This document shows, piece after piece, positions 52,643 through 61,367 of a stretch of 64,000 nucleotides of DNA; the stretch's first letter is position 1, and every line of letters starts with the position of its first letter. The stretch is from Psychroserpens luteus (GTDB lineage Bacteria > Bacteroidota > Bacteroidia > Flavobacteriales > Flavobacteriaceae). The notes under the pieces are model-generated. The model was not told the origin of the DNA. It saw nothing but the letters and a program-made list of their open reading frames with translations, and did not search any database. The stretch covers positions 682,001 to 746,000 of the forward strand of contig NZ_JADILU010000001.1 in NCBI RefSeq assembly GCF_015319355.1, written 5' to 3'. Both the position numbers and the translations under genes were made by a program.

Positions 52643-54094
52643 ATGAATCCACTACTATACACAGACGGTTACAAAGTTGACCACAGAAGACAATATCCAG
52701 AAGGTACAACATTAGTATATTCCAACTGGACACCAAGAAAAAGTAGAATTGAAGGAGTTGAAGAGGTTGTGTTTTTCGGACTGCAATACTTCATCAAAAA
52801 ATATATGATTGAAGATTTCAATGCTAATTTTTTCAACAAACCAAAAGCTGAAATTTGTAAACGCTACACAAGACGCGTCAATAATTATTTAGGTCCAAAC
52901 CAAGTTGGGATTGAACATATAGAAGCACTTCATGATTTAGGCTATTTGCCAATGGTCATCAAAGCATTGCCAGAAGGTGCTCAAGTGCCAATTCGTGTGC
53001 CCATGGTAACGATGTATAATACAGAATCAGAATTTTTCTGGCTCACAAATTATTTTGAAACCTTATTGTCTACAACACTTTGGATGCCTTGTAACTCTGC
53101 AACGATTGCGAAGGAGTATCGTAAAATATTAGATGGTTATGCTGAGCAAACATCATCAGTTCCTGAGTTTGTAGATTGGCAAGGTCACGATTTTTCAATG
53201 CGAGGAATGGCTGGTTTGGAAGCTGCAGTCATGTCATCTGCTGCGCATTTATTAAGTTTTACAGGAACAGATACCATTCCAACCATTGACTTTTTAGAAA
53301 CGTATTACAACGCCAATTCAGATACAGATTTAGTTGGAGGTTCTGTTGCGGCGACCGAACATTCTGTAATGTGTATGGGAACAAATTTAGGTGAGGAGGA
53401 AACCTTCAAACGTTTAATTACTGAAGTTTATCCTAACGGGATTGTATCCATAGTTTCTGATACTTGGGATCTCTGGAAAGTGCTCACTGAGTATCTTCCT
53501 AATTTAAAAAATGAAGTGTTAGCTAGAGATGGAAAAGTTGTGATTAGACCAGATTCTGGTGATCCTGTAGATATTATCTGCGGAAATGTAAAAGGCAAAA
53601 CTTCCGAAGAGAAAAAAGGAGTCATAGAACTACTTTGGGAGATTTTTGGAGGGACAATAAATAGTAAAGGCTACAAAGAATTAGATGCACACATTGGAGC
53701 AATTTATGGAGATAGCATCACTTTAGATCGAGCAACTCAAATATGTGAACGACTCAAACAAAAAGGTTTTGCTTCAACAAATGTGGTTTTAGGGATTGGT
53801 TCATTTACCTATCAATATAATACGCGTGATACGTTTGGATTCGCAATGAAAGCAACGTATGGCGAAGTTAATGGCGAAGGTCGTGAAATCTACAAAGATC
53901 CAATTACAGATGACGGAACAAAGAAATCTGCAAAAGGTTTAATCAAAATTGAACTCCAAAATGGAGCCTATAAATTGATAGATCAAGTTTCTTGGGACGA
54001 AGAGCAACAAGGCGAATTAAAAGAAGTGTTTCGTGATGGTAAATTAGTCTTAGATGCGAGTTTGACAGATATTAGAAATCGAGTGAAATCTTAA
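52643..54094 (+). CDS. nadV: Nicotinamide phosphoribosyltransferase family protein (NadV-like; candidate nicotinamide ADP-ribose transferase)
   Basis: This 483-residue protein belongs to the NAMPT/NadV family that normally makes NMN from nicotinamide and PRPP. Conserved NAMPT features are present: LLYTDGYKVDHRRQYP at the start, HDFSMRG (182-188), the catalytic-His segment ATEHS (237-241, matching His247 of human NAMPT) and RPDSGDP (302-308). A KDP motif follows near 414. With the PRPP-synthetase-like first gene it could instead use ADP-ribose pyrophosphate to make NAD+ directly, as the phage enzyme Namat does. No NMN adenylyltransferase is in the operon. Which substrate is used cannot be decided by eye. 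Confidence 0.88.
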   Translation: MNPLLYTDGYKVDHRRQYPEGTTLVYSNWTPRKSRIEGVEEVVFFGLQYFIKKYMIEDFNANFFNKPKAEICKRYTRRVNNYLGPNQVGIEHIEALHDLGYLPMVIKALPEGAQVPIRVPMVTMYNTESEFFWLTNYFETLLSTTLWMPCNSATIAKEYRKILDGYAEQTSSVPEFVDWQGHDFSMRGMAGLEAAVMSSAAHLLSFTGTDTIPTIDFLETYYNANSDTDLVGGSVAATEHSVMCMGTNLGEEETFKRLITEVYPNGIVSIVSDTWDLWKVLTEYLPNLKNEVLARDGKVVIRPDSGDPVDIICGNVKGKTSEEKKGVIELLWEIFGGTINSKGYKELDAHIGAIYGDSITLDRATQICERLKQKGFASTNVVLGIGSFTYQYNTRDTFGFAMKATYGEVNGEGREIYKDPITDDGTKKSAKGLIKIELQNGAYKLIDQVSWDEEQQGELKEVFRDGKLVLDASLTDIRNRVKS

Positions 54095-54177
54095 AACTAA
54101 TTGTCATTCTGAAGGAATAACAAGGAGGAGTCTCATTAGAGAAGTTTTTTAAATTTTAAAATTGTGAGCGATAATAT

Positions 54178-54317
54178 CCTGCAAGGTTTCTAAAACCTTG
54201 TAGGTATCTTTAATAGGAAATAACATTTTATTTTTTCAATAGAAGTATGATTTGAATTTATAGCTTCAAACTTTAATTTATAGTCTTCAAACTACAAGGT
54301 TTTAGAAACCTTGCAGG
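54178..54317. repeat. Inverted pair of palindromic repeats (BIME/MITE-like)
   Basis: Unit 1 (54178-54204) is a hairpin: CCTGCAAGGTTT, CTA, AAACCTTGTAGG. Unit 2 (54292-54317) is the exact reverse complement over 26 bases. The units are separated by 87 bases of AT-rich DNA and lie between convergent genes; 54100-54140 also holds a degenerate TGTCATTCTGA-type repeat. The pair could fold into one long stem. There is no coding sequence and no transposase. Confidence 0.75.
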
Positions 54318-54336
54318 AAAGAGGAAGTTTTAAATT

Positions 54337-55026
54337 CTAACAAATATACTTCTTATAATAAACCAATAATTCATCTGCACTAGCACCAAACCATTTTTTA
54401 ACATAAATCGTCCAGAAGTGATATTGCAATTTCCAAACACCATGTTTACGATAGAGTCTTGCTGAGGTTTTTATTTTTTTATTAATGACCACAAATTCTT
54501 TTCTAGCATAGAGTTCGTTGATTAAAATATTGTCTTCATAGATAATATAATTCTCATCATAACCTCCAATCTCATCAAAAAGAGCTCTTGTAATAAACTG
54601 ACTTTGGTCACCACCACGACAAGCTCTCCAAGAAAATTGGGTGAGCCAACTCGCTAATCGTAACCACCAATGATTACTATCAAATTTTAAACGAAAGCAT
54701 CCAGCATTATTCCCTTTTTTTACTTCGGAAATGATCAATTCATCAAAATGTAGAGGCGGAAAAGAATCTGCATGCAAAAAATAAAGAATGTCGCCTGTTG
54801 CCATTTTTGCACCAAGATTCATTTGTTTGGCTCTACCTTTTGGAGATGAACGGATCTTAATTTTTAAATCTAAATTCTTAATAACATCTTGAGATCCATC
54901 AGTACTGCCTCCATCAACGACTATAATTTCTGAAATATTCATCAAAGACGAATGGTCTATTAAATGAAAAAGAAGATCTTCAATCGTTTCAGCTTCGTTT
55001 AAAATGGGAATAATAATACTTATCAT
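54337..55026 (-). CDS. TIGR04283 family arsenosugar-type glycosyltransferase
   Basis: This 229-residue GT2 enzyme has SIIIPILNEAETIEDLL, EIIVVDGGSTDGSQDVI, GRAKQMNLGAKMATGDILYFLHADSFPP and WRACRGGDQSQFITRALFDEIGGY, the hallmarks of TIGR04283. Such proteins co-occur with TIGR04282 glycosyltransferases and the radical-SAM enzyme ArsS in arsenosugar loci. The TIGR04282 partner is 4.2 kb upstream in the same orientation. A -7-like TATTTTTG lies just upstream on the minus strand (55040-55047), so it may also have its own promoter. Confidence 0.87.
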   Translation of the reverse strand: MISIIIPILNEAETIEDLLFHLIDHSSLMNISEIIVVDGGSTDGSQDVIKNLDLKIKIRSSPKGRAKQMNLGAKMATGDILYFLHADSFPPLHFDELIISEVKKGNNAGCFRLKFDSNHWWLRLASWLTQFSWRACRGGDQSQFITRALFDEIGGYDENYIIYEDNILINELYARKEFVVINKKIKTSARLYRKHGVWKLQYHFWTIYVKKWFGASADELLVYYKKYIC

Positions 55027-55053
55027 AGTTCTATCTACGCAAAAATAGGATCC

Positions 55054-55971
55054 TTAGTTTTGTTCATTTAAACTCCAATTGTAATCCTTGTAACTCTTTT
55101 TTGCTTTTGAAGAAATCTTAACGTCAGTATACTTATTGAAAAAATCAATTAAATCTTGACCATCGTTTTTAAAGTCACCACCATACCATTTAAATATTTT
55201 TGATATTTCAATAGAGTCCTCACTAAACTCATTTTTTGTTGGATCATTTAAAAATCCTCGAGTTAATAAGTCTAAGTCAGTTTCCAAATTTTTTGAGGTA
55301 AACGCTTTATTGTATAATCTTGGGCAAGACACAGCAGCACATACTAAAGCAAAATGAATTCTAGGTTCATCCATTTTCCTAATAATTTTATGCTCAACAT
55401 CATTTAATGTATACCATTTTTCACCTATTTTAATAAAACGTTGATTCCAAGGTCCATCAATATCTTTAATGCTTTTTGTTGGATAATTATCTAATATGAG
55501 CTTAACCGTAAATGCATTGTAAACATTCATCCAATAGGCTAAAGTTTCATCTTTAGTCCAAGAATCTTGAGGTGGATTTTTAGAAAGCATATCTAAGTAC
55601 GTATTAAACTTTGTTTTGTCAGCTTTAAAACCTTTGTAGTTCACATTTCCTTGGTTTGAAACATGTTTTTGTAATAAATCGTTCCATTGAGAATGGTCTA
55701 TAATAAATTTACCTTGTGTTATATATAATGTACTGTCTCCTATAATAGTAACATAATCTGTTTGAACGTCATCTTTAATTTCAGTATCTAATAAAACCGT
55801 TTCTTCTACTTCAGTTTTAGTTTCTTCTATAACTTCAGTAGCAGTTTGGGTTGAGGTTTCAATAACAGTTGTTTGTGCTTGAGTGTTTTCAGAAATAACA
55901 GTCTTTGCAGAGCAACAACCATATGTGCTGATACTCATAAATAAGACTGCAAAATGTTTTAAATAGTTCAT
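55054..55971 (-). CDS. DUF547 domain lipoprotein
   Basis: This is a 305-residue protein with a lipoprotein signal (lipobox TYGC, Cys about 19). A Thr/Glu-rich linker (about 20-75) follows, then a DUF547 domain with LAYWMNVYNAFTVKLILDNYP and HFALVCAAVSCPRLYNKAFT, whose Cys and His could be catalytic in a papain-like fold. DUF547 genes often accompany arsenosugar-type glycosyltransferases. Function is unknown. Confidence 0.85.
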   Translation of the reverse strand: MNYLKHFAVLFMSISTYGCCSAKTVISENTQAQTTVIETSTQTATEVIEETKTEVEETVLLDTEIKDDVQTDYVTIIGDSTLYITQGKFIIDHSQWNDLLQKHVSNQGNVNYKGFKADKTKFNTYLDMLSKNPPQDSWTKDETLAYWMNVYNAFTVKLILDNYPTKSIKDIDGPWNQRFIKIGEKWYTLNDVEHKIIRKMDEPRIHFALVCAAVSCPRLYNKAFTSKNLETDLDLLTRGFLNDPTKNEFSEDSIEISKIFKWYGGDFKNDGQDLIDFFNKYTDVKISSKAKKSYKDYNWSLNEQN

Positions 55972-56011
55972 GTTTGAATTTTATTATTGTCATAAACACT
56001 TACGATAAGCC

Positions 56012-56899
56012 TTAGCTTTTGGTTTTAAGCGGATATAACTCTTGGTGTAAAAAATCTTTCGGGAAGTGTTCATCACCTTCAAAACCTAATTCTATGTCTC
56101 GTCCATCATATGGAACATAGTTGGTTTTAAAGATGTAATCCCAAATACTTAACGTTAGTCCGTAATTTACACCAAACCTAACATGTTGAGGAAGTTCTTT
56201 TGCGTGATGCCAAATGTGCATCTTCGGATTATTAAAAATATATTTTAACTTTCCGTAATCCCAACCCAAATTAGCATGGTTGAGGTGACCAATAGCAATA
56301 GCGAAGAAATAGACAATAGCAACATCGTGCGAACTATAATTTGCGATGATCGCAAGAGGAATATATCTAATAGAATTATACATAACAGGCTCCATCCAGT
56401 GGTAACGCAAATGCGCAGCAAATCCCATTTCTTTAACGCTGTGATGTACTTTGTGGAAATTCCATAAAAAAGGAAAACGATGCAATAAACGATGTGTGTT
56501 CCATTGTACAAAGTCATTGACTAAAAAGAAAATAAGTAGACCCAACCACTTTGGTAAATCTGTAGAATCAAAAAGTTGAAAACTAGATAACGAAAGTCCA
56601 ACAGCTCCAAGGATGTCATTAAGAAACTCTGCAACCGTATTTGATAAAGCGATGAGCACAATTAAATTGAGAATAAAAAAATTGAAGAACATGTAAAATG
56701 TATCCAACCAAAAATCTTTTCTAAATAAACTTTGATTTTTTCGCCACGGAAAAAGGGCTTCCAACAACCATACAATTAGTGAAATAGCAATTAGTCCATA
56801 GAAATAATTATCCCAATTGTTTGGTAGAAGAATCTCGTTCTTCAAATAATTCCAGTATCCCGAATAGGAGTTTTTTATGAGTTCAAGGTATTTTTCCAC
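56012..56899 (-). CDS. Sterol desaturase/fatty acid hydroxylase family protein
   Basis: This 295-residue membrane di-iron enzyme has four or five hydrophobic segments and the His-box set NTHRLLHRFP, HKVHHSVKEMG, HLNHANLG and HIWHHAKELPQH. It would hydroxylate or desaturate a lipid with O2. The substrate is unknown. It starts 6 bases after the preceding gene's stop, in the same minus-strand run. Confidence 0.88.
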   Translation of the reverse strand: MEKYLELIKNSYSGYWNYLKNEILLPNNWDNYFYGLIAISLIVWLLEALFPWRKNQSLFRKDFWLDTFYMFFNFFILNLIVLIALSNTVAEFLNDILGAVGLSLSSFQLFDSTDLPKWLGLLIFFLVNDFVQWNTHRLLHRFPFLWNFHKVHHSVKEMGFAAHLRYHWMEPVMYNSIRYIPLAIIANYSSHDVAIVYFFAIAIGHLNHANLGWDYGKLKYIFNNPKMHIWHHAKELPQHVRFGVNYGLTLSIWDYIFKTNYVPYDGRDIELGFEGDEHFPKDFLHQELYPLKTKS

Positions 56900-56905
56900 T
56901 TGATA

Positions 56906-58432
56906 TTATAAATTTAATTTAAGTAATTGCTTTCGCATATTCCCTTGTCCTAAGATATGAATAATAGAATTAGATTTTACAGAGCTCTCAGCTCTAAATA
57001 TAATTTCAGAATCTACATTTGGAAATACGATATTTGGTGCAATTATACCTTGTTCATTAACTGTAATATTATAAAAATTTGTCTTGTTAAGGCGTTTGTC
57101 TTGCTTTACAATAAGCTTTTCTTTATCAGGATCTATGTAACCATTAATAAAGATATTAATTTGATTGTTTGCAAAAAAGGTGAATGTAGAAGAATCTCTT
57201 TTATTAGATTTCGATTTTATTTTTTCTGTCTGTCTTAACTCTAGCACATTATCCCAATTGATAATACCTTGATCGTTTATTTTTCCGACTAAAATATCAT
57301 CAAAAACCTTGTAGCTATAACTAATAGGGTTAATGGTTATAAATGCTGAAATAGCTCCAACACCAAACGATGCTATTGGAATCCCTATAGGTAAACTTTC
57401 TCTTTTTAAAATATAAAATTGACCTACAATATAGGTATTGAATTCATCGTCAATAAAAAGATTATTGATGTCTACACTGCGATTACCTATTAACCAACCA
57501 GAAAAATAATTTTTCGCTTTTTCATTGTAAAATTCAGACTGTTTTTGAGATTCCAATTCTAAAGATTCTAAATTGATTTTATAATAGGTAAAACCTTTAT
57601 AACCTCCTTTTTTAGAATGAGAATATAAGCCAGCAATAATCATGTGATTATCTTTAACTTTAGAATTAATCAATTCATAACTGTCAACAGGAATTTCAAT
57701 ATCTAAAAAACGTTCTCCAGCCTGAGAACGCTCAATTAATCTGTAAAAGCGCAGATTGTCATCATTCTTGTCATGTAGTTGAAATAAAGCATAAACCTTG
57801 TTGTTTATAAATTTGGCATTGAGAAAACTGGTATTGCGATGTGATATATCTTCATCTGCAAATACATTGATTTGAGTGATTTCTTCTACATCTAAAGAAA
57901 ACACTTTGACATAAGCAAACGTTGATTGATCCTCAACCACAGGGAAGTTTAAAACAAGGTTTGAAGATCGTTCTAAGTTAATGAGATAATTGTTTTTTAA
58001 TGCTTTAAATAGAGGTTTATCGGTGTCTTTGTCTGTTTTTAATAGTTCTTTTTTTGTGAGTGATTTTGTTTTTAAATCTACAACATCCAATCTTAAACTT
58101 ATGGTTTGATCTTCTCGTTCCTTAATGAAAATATGTGCTTTTTCGTTTAAAATAAACACATCTAAAATATCTGTTTCATTTTTTGTTTCTATTTCAAGAC
58201 GCTCTGTGAAGTTAAGGCTATTAAAAAACTCAACATAATAATTTCGTAATGTGCCATTAATTCTATGTGGCCTAATTGAAATGAAGTTTCCTTGGTCGTC
58301 ACTTGCGGTTATTTCACTTTTATCAATCAAAAATTGACGGTCTTTAACAATTTCTCCTTTTGCTATTTGTTGGGAAAACCCAAAGTAAAAACCAGAAAAA
58401 AACAATATAAAAATAAATGTCGTAAACTTCAT
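56906..58432 (-). CDS. Secreted protein of unknown function
   Basis: This is a 508-residue protein with a signal peptide ending near FGFSQQ. The rest is beta-rich with repeated lengths (LNFTERLEIETKN, then TFAYVKVFSLDVEEITQIN) and resembles a propeller of many blades, without enzyme motifs I can name. It lies between the purine nucleoside phosphorylase and the hydroxylase, 4 and 6 bases away, so it belongs to the same operon. It ends in KLNL with no sorting domain. Confidence 0.6.
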   Translation of the reverse strand: MKFTTFIFILFFSGFYFGFSQQIAKGEIVKDRQFLIDKSEITASDDQGNFISIRPHRINGTLRNYYVEFFNSLNFTERLEIETKNETDILDVFILNEKAHIFIKEREDQTISLRLDVVDLKTKSLTKKELLKTDKDTDKPLFKALKNNYLINLERSSNLVLNFPVVEDQSTFAYVKVFSLDVEEITQINVFADEDISHRNTSFLNAKFINNKVYALFQLHDKNDDNLRFYRLIERSQAGERFLDIEIPVDSYELINSKVKDNHMIIAGLYSHSKKGGYKGFTYYKINLESLELESQKQSEFYNEKAKNYFSGWLIGNRSVDINNLFIDDEFNTYIVGQFYILKRESLPIGIPIASFGVGAISAFITINPISYSYKVFDDILVGKINDQGIINWDNVLELRQTEKIKSKSNKRDSSTFTFFANNQINIFINGYIDPDKEKLIVKQDKRLNKTNFYNITVNEQGIIAPNIVFPNVDSEIIFRAESSVKSNSIIHILGQGNMRKQLLKLNL

Positions 58433-58436
58433 GTGA

Positions 58437-59249
58437 TTAGAGACTCTTAATCAATTCCTTAAATAGCGTAATCATATCTGGTTCTGCTTTACCAGCCATA
58501 GCAATGATTTCACTAATATTAACAGGTTTTAAATTATTTGGATCACATTCATCTGTTAAAACAGAAATTGCTGCTGTTTTTAAATTTAGATGATTAGCAA
58601 CAATGATTTCAGGTACTGTGCTCATTCCAACAGCATCTGCACCAATTATTTTAAGCATACGATATTCTGCTCTGGTTTCTAATTGCGGACCAACAACACT
58701 TGCATAAACACCTTCATGTAGTTTGATGTTGTTTGCTTTAGCAATCGCTTTAAATTTTGTGTTAATCTCAAGATTGTATGGTGCGCTCATATCAGCAAAA
58801 CGTTCACCTAATTCTTCAACACCTTTAAATGCTAGAGGAGAACTACCTTGCAAATTGATATGATCGTCAATTAACATTAATTCGCCTTTTTTAAAGTCTA
58901 AATTTATAGCTCCAGACGCATTTGATACTAATAAAGTGTTGATGCCTAATTGTTTCATGACACGAACAGGATAGGTCACATCTTGTAATGAATAACCTTC
59001 GTACACATGAAAACGTCCTTGCATCACAATGACTTTTTTGCCAGCTAAAGTTCCATAAATTAATTTCCCTTTATGAAATTCTACGGTTGCTGTTGGGAAG
59101 TTTGGGATGTGGTTGTAGCTCACTTCTGCAATCACTTCAATTTCATCGGTTAGTTGCCCTAGACCTGTACCAAGAATGATTCCAATTTCCGGATTCTCAA
59201 AACCTTTAGATTGTAAATATTCTGCTGTTTCTGTTATAAATTTAATCAT
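58437..59249 (-). CDS. Purine-nucleoside phosphorylase (trimeric type)
   Basis: This 270-residue enzyme cleaves purine nucleosides with phosphate. GIILGTGLGQL near 25, the phosphate-binding GRFHVYEGYS near 81, LLVSNASGAIN near 109, the GVYASVVGPQLETRAEYRM segment and the EIIAMA end show the class with an Asn-type base pocket. It overlaps the TIGR04282 gene by 8 bases. In arsenosugar loci this enzyme is thought to remove adenine from arseno-adenosine intermediates. Confidence 0.93.
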   Translation of the reverse strand: MIKFITETAEYLQSKGFENPEIGIILGTGLGQLTDEIEVIAEVSYNHIPNFPTATVEFHKGKLIYGTLAGKKVIVMQGRFHVYEGYSLQDVTYPVRVMKQLGINTLLVSNASGAINLDFKKGELMLIDDHINLQGSSPLAFKGVEELGERFADMSAPYNLEINTKFKAIAKANNIKLHEGVYASVVGPQLETRAEYRMLKIIGADAVGMSTVPEIIVANHLNLKTAAISVLTDECDPNNLKPVNISEIIAMAGKAEPDMITLFKELIKSL

Positions 59250-59919
59250 GGATTTTGTAATATTTTTTTAGTTGATCATAATGCTTCATATCTTCAAAAG
59301 TATCAATATCGTTTAAAGATTCTAGTAAATGTACGTTACTATTTTGTAAATCATTCAAGGTGTCTTGTCTCACAGTTTCTGTTCCCCAATTTTTGTTTTT
59401 AAAAATAGCCTCTTTCATTTCTTTTAGACCTAATAAGTAATAGCCACCATCCTGAGCAGGACCAATAACCACATCATTAGTTTCTAGTTGATTAAACCCG
59501 TCTTCAATAAGGTTTTCATTTAAATCTAAAAGGTCACTGCCAATAATAATCACTTTTTTATAACCAGATTGTAATAAATCTAAAAATGCATGGTACATTC
59601 TTTCACCCAAATCATTACCAATTTGGAGTTTCCTATTAAATGTATCTTCACTCCATAAATCACTGGTATTTATTTCTTCGGAATAAAACACATAACGGTC
59701 AGCTTTTACTTTTTGTGCAACATTTGCAGTATGTTCTAGCAAGTGTTTATAAACATCTAAAGCAGCTTCGTCTCCAATTGTTTTAGCCAAACGTGTTTTA
59801 CATTTTCCTAATTCTGGATTTCTAGTAAAAATGATAATGGCTTTTTGTGACGTCGGAAAGTGAAAATTAGCAACCAGATCTTGATCGCTATTTGTATTGT
59901 TATTGGATAAAATTCCCAT
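59242..59919 (-). CDS. TIGR04282 family arsenosugar-type glycosyltransferase
   Basis: This 225-residue GT-A-like protein has AIIIFTRNPELGKCKTRLAKTIGDEAAL, VIIIGSDLLDLN and VIGPAQDGGYYLLGLK, the features of TIGR04282. The 20-residue N-terminal extension before AIIIF is not conserved-looking, but no better start is seen. It is coupled to the phosphorylase gene by 8 bases. The radical-SAM ArsS and methylase ArsM expected with it are not in the window. Confidence 0.87.
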   Translation of the reverse strand: MGILSNNNTNSDQDLVANFHFPTSQKAIIIFTRNPELGKCKTRLAKTIGDEAALDVYKHLLEHTANVAQKVKADRYVFYSEEINTSDLWSEDTFNRKLQIGNDLGERMYHAFLDLLQSGYKKVIIIGSDLLDLNENLIEDGFNQLETNDVVIGPAQDGGYYLLGLKEMKEAIFKNKNWGTETVRQDTLNDLQNSNVHLLESLNDIDTFEDMKHYDQLKKYYKIHD

Positions 59920-60043
59920 ATACTTTACTCAATTAATATTGTTTTTACAAAGGTCTATAAATGAAAGTAATTATGAGTTGGTTTTAACTTCATTTTCAGA
60001 ATCATAAAAAGTTTTAAATTTAATATTTAACTCGAATATAAGC

Positions 60044-60535
60044 TCAATATACTTTTGTCCCTTTTAATAAGTATTTGCTCCAATGCTCAGAGAATGCATG
60101 AATACTATCGGTTTTTAGTTCTTCGGAATTATAGACTTCAAAATCTTTGTTTTTCCATTCAAAAATTCCTCCATAAAGGTTCTTAACGTTTGTATAGCCT
60201 GCTTTTTTAAGATGATTAGCAATGGTCTCAGATCTAATACCTAAAGAACAATACACGACAATAGTTTGATCTTTATCTTTTAGCTGTAACATTGTTTGTT
60301 CTAAGCTGAAATGATTGTATCCAACAAAAATCGCGTCTTTAAGATGACTTACTTCATATTCAGAGGGTTCTCTAGCATCCAGAATAATAGCTTCAGTTTT
60401 AGGCATTGCCAACTCTTGAACCGAAATATATGGCACACTATTTTTATTGTGTTGCTTCAATAAATCGTTTAAAGAATCTTGAGCTTGAAGTGAAAGCGAT
60501 AGTATTCCGAAGAAAATGTAAAGTATTAATTTCAT
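60044..60535 (-). CDS. Exported rhodanese-like protein
   Basis: This is a protein of about 163 residues, starting at the ATG complementary to 60533-60535, which gives a signal peptide ending LSLQAQ; the longer frame overlaps the next gene. One rhodanese domain is present, with the active Cys in VVYCSLGIRSE and preceding IILDAREPSEYEVSHLKDA. It would transfer sulfur or, like other periplasmic rhodaneses, bind thiols or oxyanions. It lies 4 bases after the phosphoesterase gene. Confidence 0.85.
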   Translation of the reverse strand: MKLILYIFFGILSLSLQAQDSLNDLLKQHNKNSVPYISVQELAMPKTEAIILDAREPSEYEVSHLKDAIFVGYNHFSLEQTMLQLKDKDQTIVVYCSLGIRSETIANHLKKAGYTNVKNLYGGIFEWKNKDFEVYNSEELKTDSIHAFSEHWSKYLLKGTKVY

Positions 60536-60539
60536 GTTT

Positions 60540-61367
60540 TTATAATTGAATCCCAAAACCTTGTAAACCGCTTTCTATTTCTGGTAAAATTTCGGTGTTA
60601 TCCCAAATACCTGTGACAATTGTTCTTGCGTATTCTTGAGGTAATAATCCGTTGTCCATCAATTTACTTGTCAATTTGTAATTGTAATCTAAGGTATGAT
60701 GTTTAAAGGTAAAGTTTTCTTGTGCATTGTCCAAAATAGCATACCAAACACTTGGGTTGCCATTATTAGCTGGCATACCAATTACACCAGGATTTAACCA
60801 CAATTTATTGTCGTTTTCGTGATAAAAAGGTAATCCACAATGACCACCAATAATGACATCACTTTTTGTCGTTTCAAAGTTGGATTGCTTACGTTCCCAA
60901 GGAGTAGATTTAAATATAAACTCTGAAGTATTGTCGTAAGATCCATGAACCACAGTCACACGCTTTCCTGCATAATTAAATGTGATGTGATCAGGAATTG
61001 TTTCCATGAAATTTAATGAGCTCTTAGATAATTTGCTTTGCGCAAAAGGATACCATTGTTGAGAAAAGCCATCACAACGAGAACCTTTTCTAAAATCACA
61101 TCCACAATCTTCTGCGCCTTCACGTAATTGGATTTCAACGTTGCCAGCAATACTTTTTGCTTTCCAAAGTTTAAATAATTGAACTGTTTCTTCAGGTTGC
61201 GCACAATAGCCAACAATATCTCCTGTGCAAATACAGTTTTCTGCGGAAATTTGTTCACGTTCAGCCACTTGCTTCAAAGCTTCTAAAGCTTGCAAATTAC
61301 TGTAAACACCTCCAAAGAGAAGCACTTTCCCTTTTATGTTTCCTAATTTTTCTATTTTCTTATCCAT
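60540..61367 (-). CDS. Calcineurin-like metallophosphoesterase (YfcE/MJ0936-like)
   Basis: This is a protein of about 275 residues, started at the ATG complementary to 61365-61367; the longer frame runs far into the symporter gene. The first motif is modified (LLFGGVYSNLQALEAL replaces GDxH-N), followed by CTGDIVGYCAQPEE, IAGNVE (GNxE instead of GNHE), VVHGSYDN and IIGGHCGLPFYH. Several metal ligands differ from the standard set, so its activity is uncertain. It overlaps the symporter gene by 16 bases. Confidence 0.78.
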   Translation of the reverse strand: MDKKIEKLGNIKGKVLLFGGVYSNLQALEALKQVAEREQISAENCICTGDIVGYCAQPEETVQLFKLWKAKSIAGNVEIQLREGAEDCGCDFRKGSRCDGFSQQWYPFAQSKLSKSSLNFMETIPDHITFNYAGKRVTVVHGSYDNTSEFIFKSTPWERKQSNFETTKSDVIIGGHCGLPFYHENDNKLWLNPGVIGMPANNGNPSVWYAILDNAQENFTFKHHTLDYNYKLTSKLMDNGLLPQEYARTIVTGIWDNTEILPEIESGLQGFGIQL

